Below are positions 1 to 9,920 of a DNA stretch of 64,000 nucleotides, in pieces. Below the pieces are notes generated by a model. That model was not told the DNA's origin. It worked only from the letters and a program-made list of their open reading frames with translations, and made no database searches. How positions within the stretch are numbered: position 1 is the stretch's first letter; each line of letters starts with the position of its first letter. The DNA is from Bimastos eiseni (taxonomy: Eukaryota > Annelida > Clitellata > Crassiclitellata > Lumbricidae): the NCBI GenBank assembly GCA_959347315.1, contig OY365807.1, forward strand, positions 11,499,287 to 11,563,286. The letters run 5' to 3'. A program made the translations under genes and the position numbers.

Positions 1-1348
1 CCTTCCCAGCTGTCTGTGAAGCCCGCTGCAGGTGGCGAACTATCCGGACAACATGATAGAGAATAGCACCACAGCAGAGCAAATCGCCGAGTATGAAGAT
101 GTTTTTCCACATGCTATACGTCGACTGGTCTTTTTCCAACTCCGACAGGAAGATTGTTGCTACATTTGTCAGAATCTGCAGAAGAACGACGATGACGAAT
201 ATTTTCTTATCACAGCCTGAGAGGTTACGCTTTACGATTGTCCAGCCTGCTCCAATCAGCACAATTGTGGCAAACATAAATATGCCATGCATTAGATGGA
301 CAATGTAGAACAGAATAGCAAATGTCTCCTCCTTTTGACCTTCTGCCTCAATGACTTGAAAGTTGACCCCGTGGAGCAGAAGAGACGTTGATTTTATGTA
401 CATTACAAACAGCATTAGATAGTGAATCTTGAACACTCCCTCTTGTGAGGAGCAGAGTATGTAGAACCAGATGCTTCCAATGAGGAAATAAACAACCGAG
501 AGGACAAAGAACATGATCGGAAGTGGCATCTGACCAACCGATAAAAAGTTTCCATTGTTGTTCTCTGCCATTTCCACTGTTAGATTAACAGGCGTCCTTC
601 TGCAGTTATGAAATGCCAAATTGTACTGCCCCATAACTTTTGCATCAGTAAACCGTACAGCAAAGTGAACTTCATAGCGAACTTCATGGCCATAATTAAA
701 TGGATATGGAGTAATTGGGATTATATCCACGGACACAAAATCAGGTTCACCAGACAAGGCCAATCCATCTTCCGTGACGGTTGCAACAGGAGTCGGTGCA
801 GCACTGACGCTGTCATTCGCAATATTTTCTGCATCCCTTTTCTTACGAGTCAAAAAGGACAGTGGAATCTTGTAGGCGCCTTGCTTTGATTTCCACCTTT
901 CACCCCCAGTCGGGTTGTCGCTGATAAAATCTTGAAGGGTAATTGTCAGATTCTTGAGATCTCCATTTCGAATTATTCTCATTTGCAGTGGTACAGAGTG
1001 TTTGAACTCGACGAAGAAGAAGACAATAGAAGCTGCAAAGTCATTTAGGTCTGTAAACAGACATGCACTTTCTTCACTATGCCCGAAAGAAAATAATTCA
1101 CTTTGACCATGCAGAGATTTCTCCAAAGTAAACACATAAGCAAAGCTGTCGTTCCCTGGAAATGATATTTCAGATACCTTCACTGCCAAATAACCCTTTT
1201 CAAGAAAGCCAAACCTAGTCAGAATTACATGATTTTGGTAATCGCGCTTAAGCCTTAATGTGTGCTTTCTTGCTGCCACTGAAGCAAAAACGACAAGATA
1301 AAGTAACAGACGACACAATACAACAAACGAATTCCGTGTCATCGCCAT
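1..1348 (-). CDS. GPR107: GPR107/GPR108-like seven-transmembrane protein, partial at left edge
   Basis: Reading from the ATG at 1348 (ATGGCGATG) down to the window edge gives about 449 codons with no stop or intron. The protein starts with a hydrophobic signal peptide (residues 1-26, cleavage near VAA/RKH). A luminal domain follows to about residue 270, containing a furin-type RKKR site (about 168-171). Then come hydrophobic helices near 276-299, 308-330, 343-370, 383-401 and 416-435. The stretch DLLCCGAIL followed by RHLQ-A is typical of the GPR107/108 (GOST, lung-7TM) family, which resides in Golgi/trans-Golgi membranes and has been linked to retrograde trafficking. Family members are about 550-600 residues, so roughly the last two helices and the tail lie outside. 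Vertebrate homologues have many introns while this ORF has none, so a retrocopy or intron loss is possible. The choice between GPR107 and GPR108 is not secure. Confidence 0.88.
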   Translation of the reverse strand, partial: MAMTRNSFVVLCRLLLYLVVFASVAARKHTLRLKRDYQNHVILTRFGFLEKGYLAVKVSEISFPGNDSFAYVFTLEKSLHGQSELFSFGHSEESACLFTDLNDFAASIVFFFVEFKHSVPLQMRIIRNGDLKNLTITLQDFISDNPTGGERWKSKQGAYKIPLSFLTRKKRDAENIANDSVSAAPTPVATVTEDGLALSGEPDFVSVDIIPITPYPFNYGHEVRYEVHFAVRFTDAKVMGQYNLAFHNCRRTPVNLTVEMAENNNGNFLSVGQMPLPIMFFVLSVVYFLIGSIWFYILCSSQEGVFKIHYLMLFVMYIKSTSLLLHGVNFQVIEAEGQKEETFAILFYIVHLMHGIFMFATIVLIGAGWTIVKRNLSGCDKKIFVIVVLLQILTNVATIFLSELEKDQSTYSMWKNIFILGDLLCCGAILYHVVRIVRHLQRASQTAGK

Positions 1349-1506
1349 TTTTTCCAAATCACCGAATACCCATCGCTGTGGCCAATCAAACAGAATATTT
1401 TCAAGGCATAGAAGGTCTACAGTACGTGTAAGCCAGCTACCAAATGACAGTCCCGTTTGATTTATTTGTAATAACCTAATTATTGTAGGTCTTAGTTCTT
1501 ACATCG
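1349..1506. other. 5' flank of the GPR107-like gene
   Basis: A short spacer lies between the GPR107-like start codon and the inverted end segment of the P-element-like transposon. It presumably holds the GPR107-like 5' UTR and promoter. It contains an ATTGG-type CCAAT element in reverse-complement sense (CCAATC near 1381). I see no other defined site. Confidence 0.4.
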
Positions 1507-1593
1507 TGGGCCATACCATTGAGATTTGTTATATACACTAGAGGGAGTATCGAGTATCTATGGTGAAGTCACCGCATAAAAACGACCTTGACC
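1507..1593 (+). repeat. Left inverted end segment of the P-like element
   Basis: It shares AGAGGGAGTAT, GTGAAGTCAC and CGACCTTGACC, in order, with the reverse complement of 6509-6600. The spacing between motifs differs by up to some ten bases, so the repeat is imperfect. It ends about 30 bp before the ATG of the THAP exon and probably also contains the element promoter. Confidence 0.65.
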
Positions 1594-1624
1594 GCAACGT
1601 TCGCCGGCAAGACAGTTTCTCAAA

Positions 1625-4600
1625 ATGTCGAAATGATCAACTTTAAACTGTGTAGCGTATGGATGTAACAATTTGTTCACGTCAGAGAACAAGGCTGCTG
1701 GAATATCATTTCATTTGTAAGTTGCTATTTTGTGTGTTTTATCTAAATTTGTAATGCGTAAGCCTCGGACGGAAATGAAACTGTCGCGTTTAAGCCTGAA
1801 TGTCTGCCGGCCGCTTGTTTTTTTAGTTGAATGGTAACCACAAACTCATTTAATTCAAAGAATTTGTAGAGCGAACAGAGTGATTTGAGGATTGGAGTTG
1901 TATGATGATGCTCGGGCGTTCTGGTATCAGCTTGAATTAGTAAGTTTTGGGTCTCATTTTCATTGTGGTCACACTCCAAGCGAATGACGTTTTCGTGTTT
2001 ATTACAGGTTTCCAAAGGATCCTGACCGTAGAAAGAAATGAGCAGTCCGGGTGCACCGTGACTATTGGTCACCGACAGACTACTCTCATATCTGTTCAGT
2101 TCATTTCGAAGATGGATGTTTCTACAACAGTGGCATTTGCACGAGACTGTTGCCAGGTATGTGAAACTGGTTTTGATTGCAGTAATAGGTGAATTAAAGA
2201 AATGTAATTGCATTTTGTCAGTGTTCATTAAGGCGCAGGATCTCCAATTGTAAAACCAAAGAAAATATGTAATTACTGAGCTAATAACTAATTAATATCC
2301 AATTTAAAGTTGGGGCATAGAGTAATAGATAACACACTGGCGCGCAGAACTGAGTAGCCGAATGCGTTTCCAGTATCCCCTGTATAGTATGGTCTTTCTA
2401 TTGCATTGGTTAGATTAGGCTAAGTTGCTGGTCTCAAATTAGAGGTACCAGATCTGGAACCTGAATGCATCCTGTTGAATTGACCACTGCAGTTTATTGA
2501 GCTTTGGTTTGTTTACTTTTCCCAAAATCATGTGACAGACCAACAAATAATATGGACTTCAGGCATTTTCGGAATGGGGAAGAGAAATACTCAGGAGCCA
2601 AAACCGCCATGCTCATGAAAGGTGGTTCCAACTAAACCTTGCCAAAATAAACAAAGCACAAATGGAGTTGCTGAAGTCTCTTTTTGTCATACGTAAGTGG
2701 TTGCACCAGTTGAAATTCAAATCGTGCATTCAGGTTTTATTTCTGGTGGTATAACGATTTAAGCTGTCATTCATAGAGATGACATCAGCTATCTGATTAC
2801 TTGATGTAGAATATGTAGAACCAATGATGATTTCAGTGATGCAAAAGTCTAGTGCTGTAAAGTGCATTTTAGTTGATTTCTGCATTTTTCCAGTATTTAT
2901 TTTTTAGGGGCTGAACCGACACTATTCAACTTTCCAAGTCATTTGCAGACAAAGAAACGTCCTTTTCGACGGGTTCTAGAACGCTTGTCGCATGATGTTG
3001 AATACTATGATACTCCTGCTCATGTTCCTGTTGTTCTTGAGATGCCTGGAACAAATTCTACTGAACAATCACTGTCTACTAGCAGCAAAGCTCTAATAAC
3101 AGGTGACCATTCATACATTTTGCAGTCACCAAAACGGATCAAACGTAAGCTGGATATAGCACTAAGTGCTCTGGTTGCTGGTCGGAAAAACTTACACTTG
3201 CACAGCAGTGCAACCAACGGTTGCAAAAGAAAATAACAAACTTTAAAGATCTTCTAGCAGATATGCAAAAAAAGCAGTTGATAACTGAACATGCTGAGCA
3301 GAATTTGTTATCTTCGTTTGATGATTCTGCTTCTGCTCATATAACTAAACGGATGAGAAGTGCCGCTTCTGGGAAGATCAAAACTAAGTATCCTCATGGG
3401 CTACGAAATTTTGCTTTATCACTACACTTTTATTCTGCTAAAGCATATGACTTTGTTCGAAGCCAGTTTGGAAACTGTCTTCCGCATCCAAAAACACTGG
3501 CGAATTAGTATAGCTGCATAGATGGAAGCCCTGGCTTCCATGATGAGGTCTTTGCAGCTTTACAAAGTATGGCTGAAAGTCAGGCAGAAAAGCAACTTGT
3601 GTGTTCGCTGATGATGGATGAGATAGCCATTCGAAAGCAGGTGGAGTGGAATGCTAGAAGATTTGTTGGTTACGTCGATATGGGTGTAGCTGTTGAGGAT
3701 AATAGTAGCCTTCCTGTAGCCAAAGAAGCACTGGTCATGATGATTGTTAGTATGAGAGAGCATTGGAAGGCACCGGTAGCATACTTTTTAATTGATGGCC
3801 TGCAAGGTAAGAAGCGTGCCAATCTGGTCCAAATTTATTTGCAAAAATTGCATGACGCTGGAGTCTCTATTAGGTCACTCACATTTGATGGAAGTTCTGC
3901 AAACTGTATCATGGCACAGCAACTTGGAGCAAAGCTAAATGCTGAACAGCCTCTATCCAGCTTTGAGCATCCCTCAGATCCAAACCAGAGTCCATCTTTT
4001 CCTTGATGCTTGCCACGTGGTAAAATTAATGCGGAATATGTTAGCTGATAAAGGTGTTCTGTTAGATGCTGATGGTCGTGTAATTAAGTGGACATACATT
4101 AAGAAGTTGCAAACACTACAGACCACGGAAGGTTTACGAGCAGGGAACAAGTTGCATGAGAGACATGTCGAATGGAGACAGCAGAAAATGAAAGTGAAAT
4201 TGGCTGTACAGGCTCTAAGTGCTTCTGTAGCTAATGCTTTGGAGTTCTGCCAGACAACATTAAGGATGCCTCATTTTCAAGGATATGAAGCTACAGTTAA
4301 ATTTATTCGAACAGTTGATCAACTGTTTGATCTTCTCAATAGTCGCAATCCCATTGCCCATGGATACAAGGCACCAATGCGCTTGACAAATGAGGCTGTC
4401 TGGAGACCTTTCGTTGCTGAAGCACAAGAGTACTTGCGTGGATTGAAATTGCCTGCTGGACAACTGGTAAGCCAGAGTTTGCGCAATACTGCTGTTATTG
4501 GTTTTATATTGTCCAGCACGAGTGCAGTGTCCTTATTTGACACACTTGTGAAGAATGAATCTGTTTTGAAGTATCTTTTGATGTATAAAGTTAGTCAGGA

Positions 4601-5425
4601 CCATCTTGAGCTCTTTTCAGTGCTGTGAGAAGCCGTGGAGGATGGAATAATAACCCATCAGCTGTTCATTTAAAAGCAGCTTGGAAAAGACTACTCACAC
4701 ATCAGCAGTTGAAGGAAGTAAAAACTGGCAACTGTGTTGCACAGACGAATTGCACAGTGTTAATGATTTCTTCTAAAATTGACAGACAGGAGAAGTCAGA
4801 TGTAGCCACTGTTGCATCTCTACGACTCGCTGATGCCTTAGGCAAACTAATCGATGTAAGCAAGGATTCTGAAACATATGGACCACAGGTTGATATTAGC
4901 TCGTTGTCTAACTTCATAGAAAATGTTGTGGTCTATATTGCTGGTTTCGTTGTTCGCAAGTTGACAAAACATCTTCCATGCAATGACTGTAGAACTGTTC
5001 TGCTTTGGAACAAAGTCATGGATGAACTATTTCCTAAAGATTTTGGACTTCTGGAGATCAAAGATCGTGGAGGTCTACTACGTCCTTCTCACGATGTTGT
5101 ACAGATTTGCAAAACTACAGAGTCGCACTTCAGAAGTAGGATGGGTCCAAAGGAAAAGCCACTTATTGCTTCAAGTCTTAAAACTGCCCTAACTGCTGAT
5201 GTCCTCCAGTCCTTTATTGGGAGTAACATCTTTCCTGCCCTAATGGACCATTGCATTGAAACTGAGCCAGTTAGGGATCACCGGGTTCTACTCATGGGTT
5301 CTACTCATGAAGACGAGTACCTTACCTGTCGTCTGCATCACCAAGAGAAATGCTTCACAAGAAGCATTCATGAACATAATAAACGATCTAAACTAAATAA
5401 AACTGTGATTTTTAGTGGCCAGTAG
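1625..5425 (+). pseudogene. THAP-domain P-element-type transposase (THAP9-like), disrupted
   Basis: Three exons are readable. Exon 1 (1625-1716) has the first zinc pair CVAYGC. Exon 2 (2008-2156) has the CSVHF pair completing a C2CH THAP finger, which binds DNA. Exon 3 (2908-5425) starts with an AEPTLF version of the AVPTLF box, then a coiled coil, the RNase H-like catalytic domain and the C-terminal YIAGFVVRKL/CNDC region. Phases agree across both introns. Candidate catalytic acids remain: Asp in MMDEIAIRK (3617-3619), Asp in TFDGSSAN (3887-3889) and Glu in DHLELF (4608-4610). Damage is extensive. In-frame stops lie at 1634-1636 (TGA), 2039-2041 (TGA) and 3506-3508 (TAG), the last two probably at former Trp codons. 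Reading-frame shifts lie near 3185, 3988 and 4614. This is a dead transposase rather than a domesticated THAP9. Confidence 0.9.
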
Positions 5426-6508
5426 AAAAAAGATGTGGTATCTTAACTGATCTGCCTCTGTATAGCTATCAAAATATGTTATCTCAAGAATTCAACCTTA
5501 ATCTTAGGTAGTATGACCATTGACTGCATTGCAATGTTTCTGAATTGCATAATTAACTAGATCGAGTGTAAATTTGGGAATAGTGACAGAAAGGAGTTTC
5601 TATTCTATCATTAAGCCATCCATTTGGTATGCAGTTTATTGCGTTTAAAAATAGTACATAATGTTGATTTCTGTAAAATAGACTTTAATACAGACTACGC
5701 ACTAACATATACTTGGACTGTGTACAGCATCAATTATATTTGTGTGACTGCGGATGGTGGAATTACTGATTCTATCACCGTGCCAGTTTCGGAGATGCCT
5801 TAAGACTTTTCTATTCCCTTGCCCATGCACAGACGCCCGTTGATAGAGCTGTTGATTTGAGCGGCCCTATATAAATGCTTGACTACATTACAATTGTGAT
5901 TACTGTAAGTTCTCCCTTTGATGCCTTTGTGTTTTCCAGTTATGCCCCAGGCACTAAATGCTGTTGTTTTATTTCTAAGCTGTGTCTGTGTCAAATAACA
6001 ACCTTATAAATGAATTTTGATTGATATAAACATCATTGTCTGTATATTTTGCATGCTTTTGGTGTACAATAACATGACAAGAGCTTGAAGTGATTTTAAG
6101 GACCTTTAATTACCTTAGATATGTGTTAAGCAAACGAAAGAGTGGTATCAATGGTAACGCCTAAATTATGAACACTAGTTGTGAAGGTTGTAAAAATACT
6201 AGTTGTGTGCTCTGTATTATTTCCATCAAAGTTACTGAAAAAACTGTGACCTGTATGTAATAAACAAAGATGTGTTGATTTCTTTTTAACGACTAGCTGT
6301 GGGGTTACTGTGATAACAAAGACCATTAGCGTCGCCCTCCTCCTTTTCCAGGCGTGGGACTGGCAGTGGCATGAACTATGCCCAAATGGGCAATGCATTG
6401 ATGTCCGATGGCGGAGGTACATAAAGAAGTAGGAATGACAAAAATCACTTTAATGGTGCCAACCCAGCATCTGATCATGCATACACGTGCTAGCCGTCTA
6501 AAGTTAGG
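5426..6508 (+). other. 3' non-coding part of the P-like element
   Basis: This AT-rich DNA lies between the transposase stop and the right inverted end. An AATAAA overlaps the end of the coding region (about 5395-5400). Apart from a likely minus-strand retroelement scrap at 6120-6330 I see no gene in it. Confidence 0.5.
6120..6330 (-). mobile_element. Possible reverse-transcriptase scrap nested in the P-like element
   Basis: The minus strand reads VHNLGVTIDTTLSFA, then a stop, then HISKV. This matches the [14 protein letters not shown] motif of the L2-like retroelement at 15060-16366, and LINE proteins often continue with HI. The upstream residues are only weakly similar. It is probably a short, mutated LINE fragment inserted in the transposon, but it is short enough for doubt. 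Confidence 0.4.
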
Positions 6509-6600
6509 GTCAAGGTCGCTTTGCGATTGTGACTTCACATTGGCCTGCAGAGAAGATGCGCCATACTCCCTCTGGTGCTATTTATAACCTCATTGGCCCA
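6509..6600 (-). repeat. Right inverted end segment of the P-like element
   Basis: The reverse complement carries the ordered motifs GGGCCA, AGAGGGAGTAT, GTGAAGTCAC and CGACCTTGACC seen at 1507-1593. The outer end is placed where similarity to the left segment fades. Confidence 0.65.
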
Positions 6601-9600
6601 TACCAAGGACCCATATGCACATTCCTTGAGGGTATAATATCCATGCTATACATGGGCACGATGACAGCATCATAACTGTTTTCCGTTTTGTGCATTTTAA
6701 TTAAGGAAAACTGCTGGCGCCTTATAAAAATTTCACGAGGGAATAGTTTGCTGAACTTTTGAACAATTGCTCTGCTTAGGAATAGGATAGACTGGGCCAA
6801 TAATATTATTATTGTAATGTTACGCAAAACATGACATTTTGTGCTCACACTTCCGGACACCTAGTTTTGGATAATAAATTCAGTCGACACCGCAGAATTG
6901 TTTTCATCGAATGTTGGCGCCCGTGCAAGGAATCTAGATAGTTGCCTTGGCGTCCTATCTGTGGTAGGCTGGTGTTAAGCCTACCAGGCCTACTAGAAAC
7001 CAATTACAGCTCTGTGCACATTTCGAAGCACATGTTTATTACAACTAGGCTAACTTGTCGAAGTCCGGCGTCTAGCTGTAATCTGTTTTCTGTCATTCGG
7101 TGACAACATTTTAAGGTCACTAACCAACAGTTACTAAATTTAGGTATCATTTACAAATGACATAATTATGGTGGCGCTATAGCCTATAGTACTAGGTAGT
7201 CTAGGTTTAGGTCACTAATATCACAATCCGAGTACATTATGCACTAAAGATCATGCAATATACGTAGACCTTACTTGCCCGTATGTCCTGAGTTTATAAC
7301 CGTACAAGCGTACCTAAATAATATACTATGAATAGCAATTTATGACAGCTTAATTCAGTGAAAATCGTCGGTTTGTATGGCGCAACTTCAACGAAAATAA
7401 CTTGTTTAGCAATAAATACGTTTGTTCAACACAATATCACCCAGAAAAATATGGATTCCTCTTCCAACATTTCCTTGGTCATCGTATAGTATTAGCCTAT
7501 GGGCTTTGTGAATACGAGTCCATTGACCTAATAATGGAAGCATGGGCTCACGTGGACATGCATAATTATGTCAAAATAATACTTTTACAGGTTGTTAGGT
7601 CGGTGGTTTAAAGTGTCAGATTAGCGTCAGAGACTCAGAGGTCAAAGTCGAAACAAAGGTAACAGAAGATATCTCGAGCAGCACGGAACCGAGATTGATT
7701 CCTGTTACCCTCCACATGACGAGTTGACGACTCAGTAAGTCTTCTATTCACCAGACGTCGCTGGGAAAATAAGCAGTAGGACGTGATGAGCGCTTTTCAT
7801 GGTTTCCATGCTGTTAAATTCGACTCCTGTGATAACTTGTAAGTTGTAAGGAAAATGTAGATCTTAGAAAATGTCTCAACGCCCATAAAAGCTACCTCAG
7901 AGATAACAGCTGACTACCACGTTATTCATCGACTATGAATATTAAAGAGATTTTCCCCCGATGAATTGTTGTTGTCAATTGCAACAAGAGCGATGTTGTG
8001 GTCTCTCGCGCGGATTGGCTTTCTTGTTTGTCCAAAGTCCTCTTACGAGGACTCAGTAGGCTGGATGTGCAAATAATAAAAGCTCAAATCGATTGCAGCT
8101 GTCGTGATCTGCACTAGGTTTTTCTGCTACGAGTATCTGCCGGGTGCGTCGCTTCTGCATTGCAACAGCTTTCCAAGTTCAAGACTAGTGGTCCCTAGTA
8201 AGTGTGTTGCGACTCTATGTCAACAGTATCCGCCTTATTTAACACTTTGAACGCGAGGTACGAGTTAACTGGTATTTTATTTGGTGGGCGGATATGATTC
8301 GTACTTCAGTATACACGTAGGCATGTGGCAGAGGTCGTCCACTCAACCTTCGGACAACCCCTGTGACTTGACGCAGCGCTCGTGAATTGGCTAGTGCCCG
8401 CCCTGAGCTTGACTTTTGAGTGGCGCTTTAGAAATATGGAGATTGCGATTATGGCCGATAAACAACAAAGGGTGCGTTTCCGTGCTGCATAATATAGAAA
8501 TGGCGAATGCGTTAATATCATGAGCATGAGCCTATAATAATTAATATGATGATATAATTTACAAGTAGATAATTTGCATAATCGTAGTTATTATTGTTTT
8601 CAAGACATGCTTGCTTTCTAAGCAGCCAGTAACTGCTCCAATGGGAGTTTGGGAGCAGATAATAAAATGTGAATGTTCCGTTTTCCTAAAGATAAGGACA
8701 GGTTTGTAAATACTTGAAATAGTACAAAATCTGCTTATCATAGGGATAAATCTTCTGCAGCCAAAAAATTTCTGGAGTTTTGTATTTATTAATCTATTGC
8801 AATATTACATGGTATAATTCAGTAGCTCATGTAACATTGTTGCCAAATGTTGTAAATGTGTGATAGGATTTTCATTCACTGAGCATGACATTTGGCCATT
8901 TGCTGTCATGTACCAGTAAATGTGTGAACTGATGATTATAGATGTCCAAGAGGTTCTTCATAAGAAGCTTCAGAAATATAATCCACTGTAAACTAATTTG
9001 GCATATGTAGGCTTGGTAAGGCAATTGGATCTTTAATTGTTAACACTATATCTACACATTGGAAGCAATCTCACTTCACCTTTGTACATATCGACCATTG
9101 TGTTGAGGCTTTAGTTAACAAAATACAGTTAACTGAACTGGTTACTGAATAGGTTGGTGTAAGGACTTTGGTACGACAGTAAGCTTATGTGTGTTTCAAT
9201 TACCAGATGAAACTGTAAAAACAGTTCAGCCTGTATGCCTGGAGTGACTATTTAGCACTTCATTAGGCCCTGAGCTAGTCTCAAGTGCAGCCTTAACTGC
9301 GGCCTGGGTATTGAGGACATGGGTGACTGTGTGACCTGCAACCAAACATTTGACATTAACACATTGTTGTACTTTATTAAAATAATCCAGTCTGTGTTCT
9401 ACGGTGAAATCAAACTGCTCCAGTTTCCTACAGGCAAGTCATTGTTGGGCAGCAGTCCTGTACTTGAAAATGGGTTTGCAGGCAATATCGGTCTTTGAAT
9501 GTTTTGGATGCATTAGTGTGTGCTTTTACCATACTTCAAAAGATGCTGTATAAATGCTAATTATATAAAACAATAGTTTTTGGAATATACTGGTTCTTCT

Positions 9601-9917
9601 TTTGCTTTTAATTGATGCAAAGGTTCACAATAGTTTAGTGACCACTGTGCTGGACTTTCAATCCGGTGACTGGGCTTGCAAAAGCAGAACGATTGTAGGA
9701 TTGTGTTCCACTGGTTGACCTTTGCAAACTCGACTATACAGTGAGGGCTTTGATTCCCTTGAATGTATTTCATCAGTGGAATGATCAATAACCACAGGAA
9801 ATGAGTGGGTGCCCATCATTATCTGCAGAGTTTAAGAAAATGAAATAGTTTCATACCCAAGTTGGCCGTCTCTTGGGAGTAGTGCTGCAGTGACTGTCTT
9901 TTTCATTTATCTAACAG
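6601..9917. other. Intergenic region and 5' flank of the dehydratase gene
   Basis: I see no convincing protein-coding exon here. A splice acceptor (CTAACAG, 9911-9917) stands three bases before the ATG at 9921, so at least one non-coding first exon of the dehydratase-like gene must lie upstream, perhaps in the more GC- and CpG-rich part around 7600-8500. That part includes an inverted CCAAT box (GATTGGCT near 8014). A tRNA-like SINE head is at about 9620-9740. Confidence 0.45.
9620..9740 (+). repeat. Degraded tRNA-derived SINE
   Basis: The stretch GTGCTGGACTTTCAATCC, followed by a GGTGACTGGGC tract, resembles the anticodon and B-box part of a tRNA-type SINE head. The A-box side (TTTAGTGACCAC) is weaker. 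I cannot define its ends or family, and it is not an intact tRNA gene. Confidence 0.35.
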
Positions 9918-9920
9918 ACT

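Larger units (their letters stand above)
1507..6600 (+). mobile_element. P-element/THAP9-like DNA transposon, degenerate
   Basis: A THAP-domain transposase gene lies between two related segments in inverted orientation. The left segment (about 1507-1593) has GGGCCA, then AGAGGGAGTAT (1540-1550), then GTGAAGTCAC (1563-1572) and CGACCTTGACC (1583-1593). The right segment, read on the minus strand from about 6600 to 6509, has the same four motifs in the same order: GGGCCA, AGAGGGAGTAT (6572-6562), GTGAAGTCAC and CGACCTTGACC (6519-6509). Such long imperfect inverted ends around one transposase gene are expected for a P-superfamily element, which moves by cut and paste. I found no clean 8-bp target duplication, so the exact ends are uncertain by tens of bases. 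The coding region is broken, so this copy cannot supply its own transposase. Confidence 0.75.

Noticed and set aside
1743..2228. 161-residue minus-strand ORF
   Set aside because: It is antisense to the intron and second exon of the THAP transposase, which explains the plus strand with exact zinc-ligand spacing.
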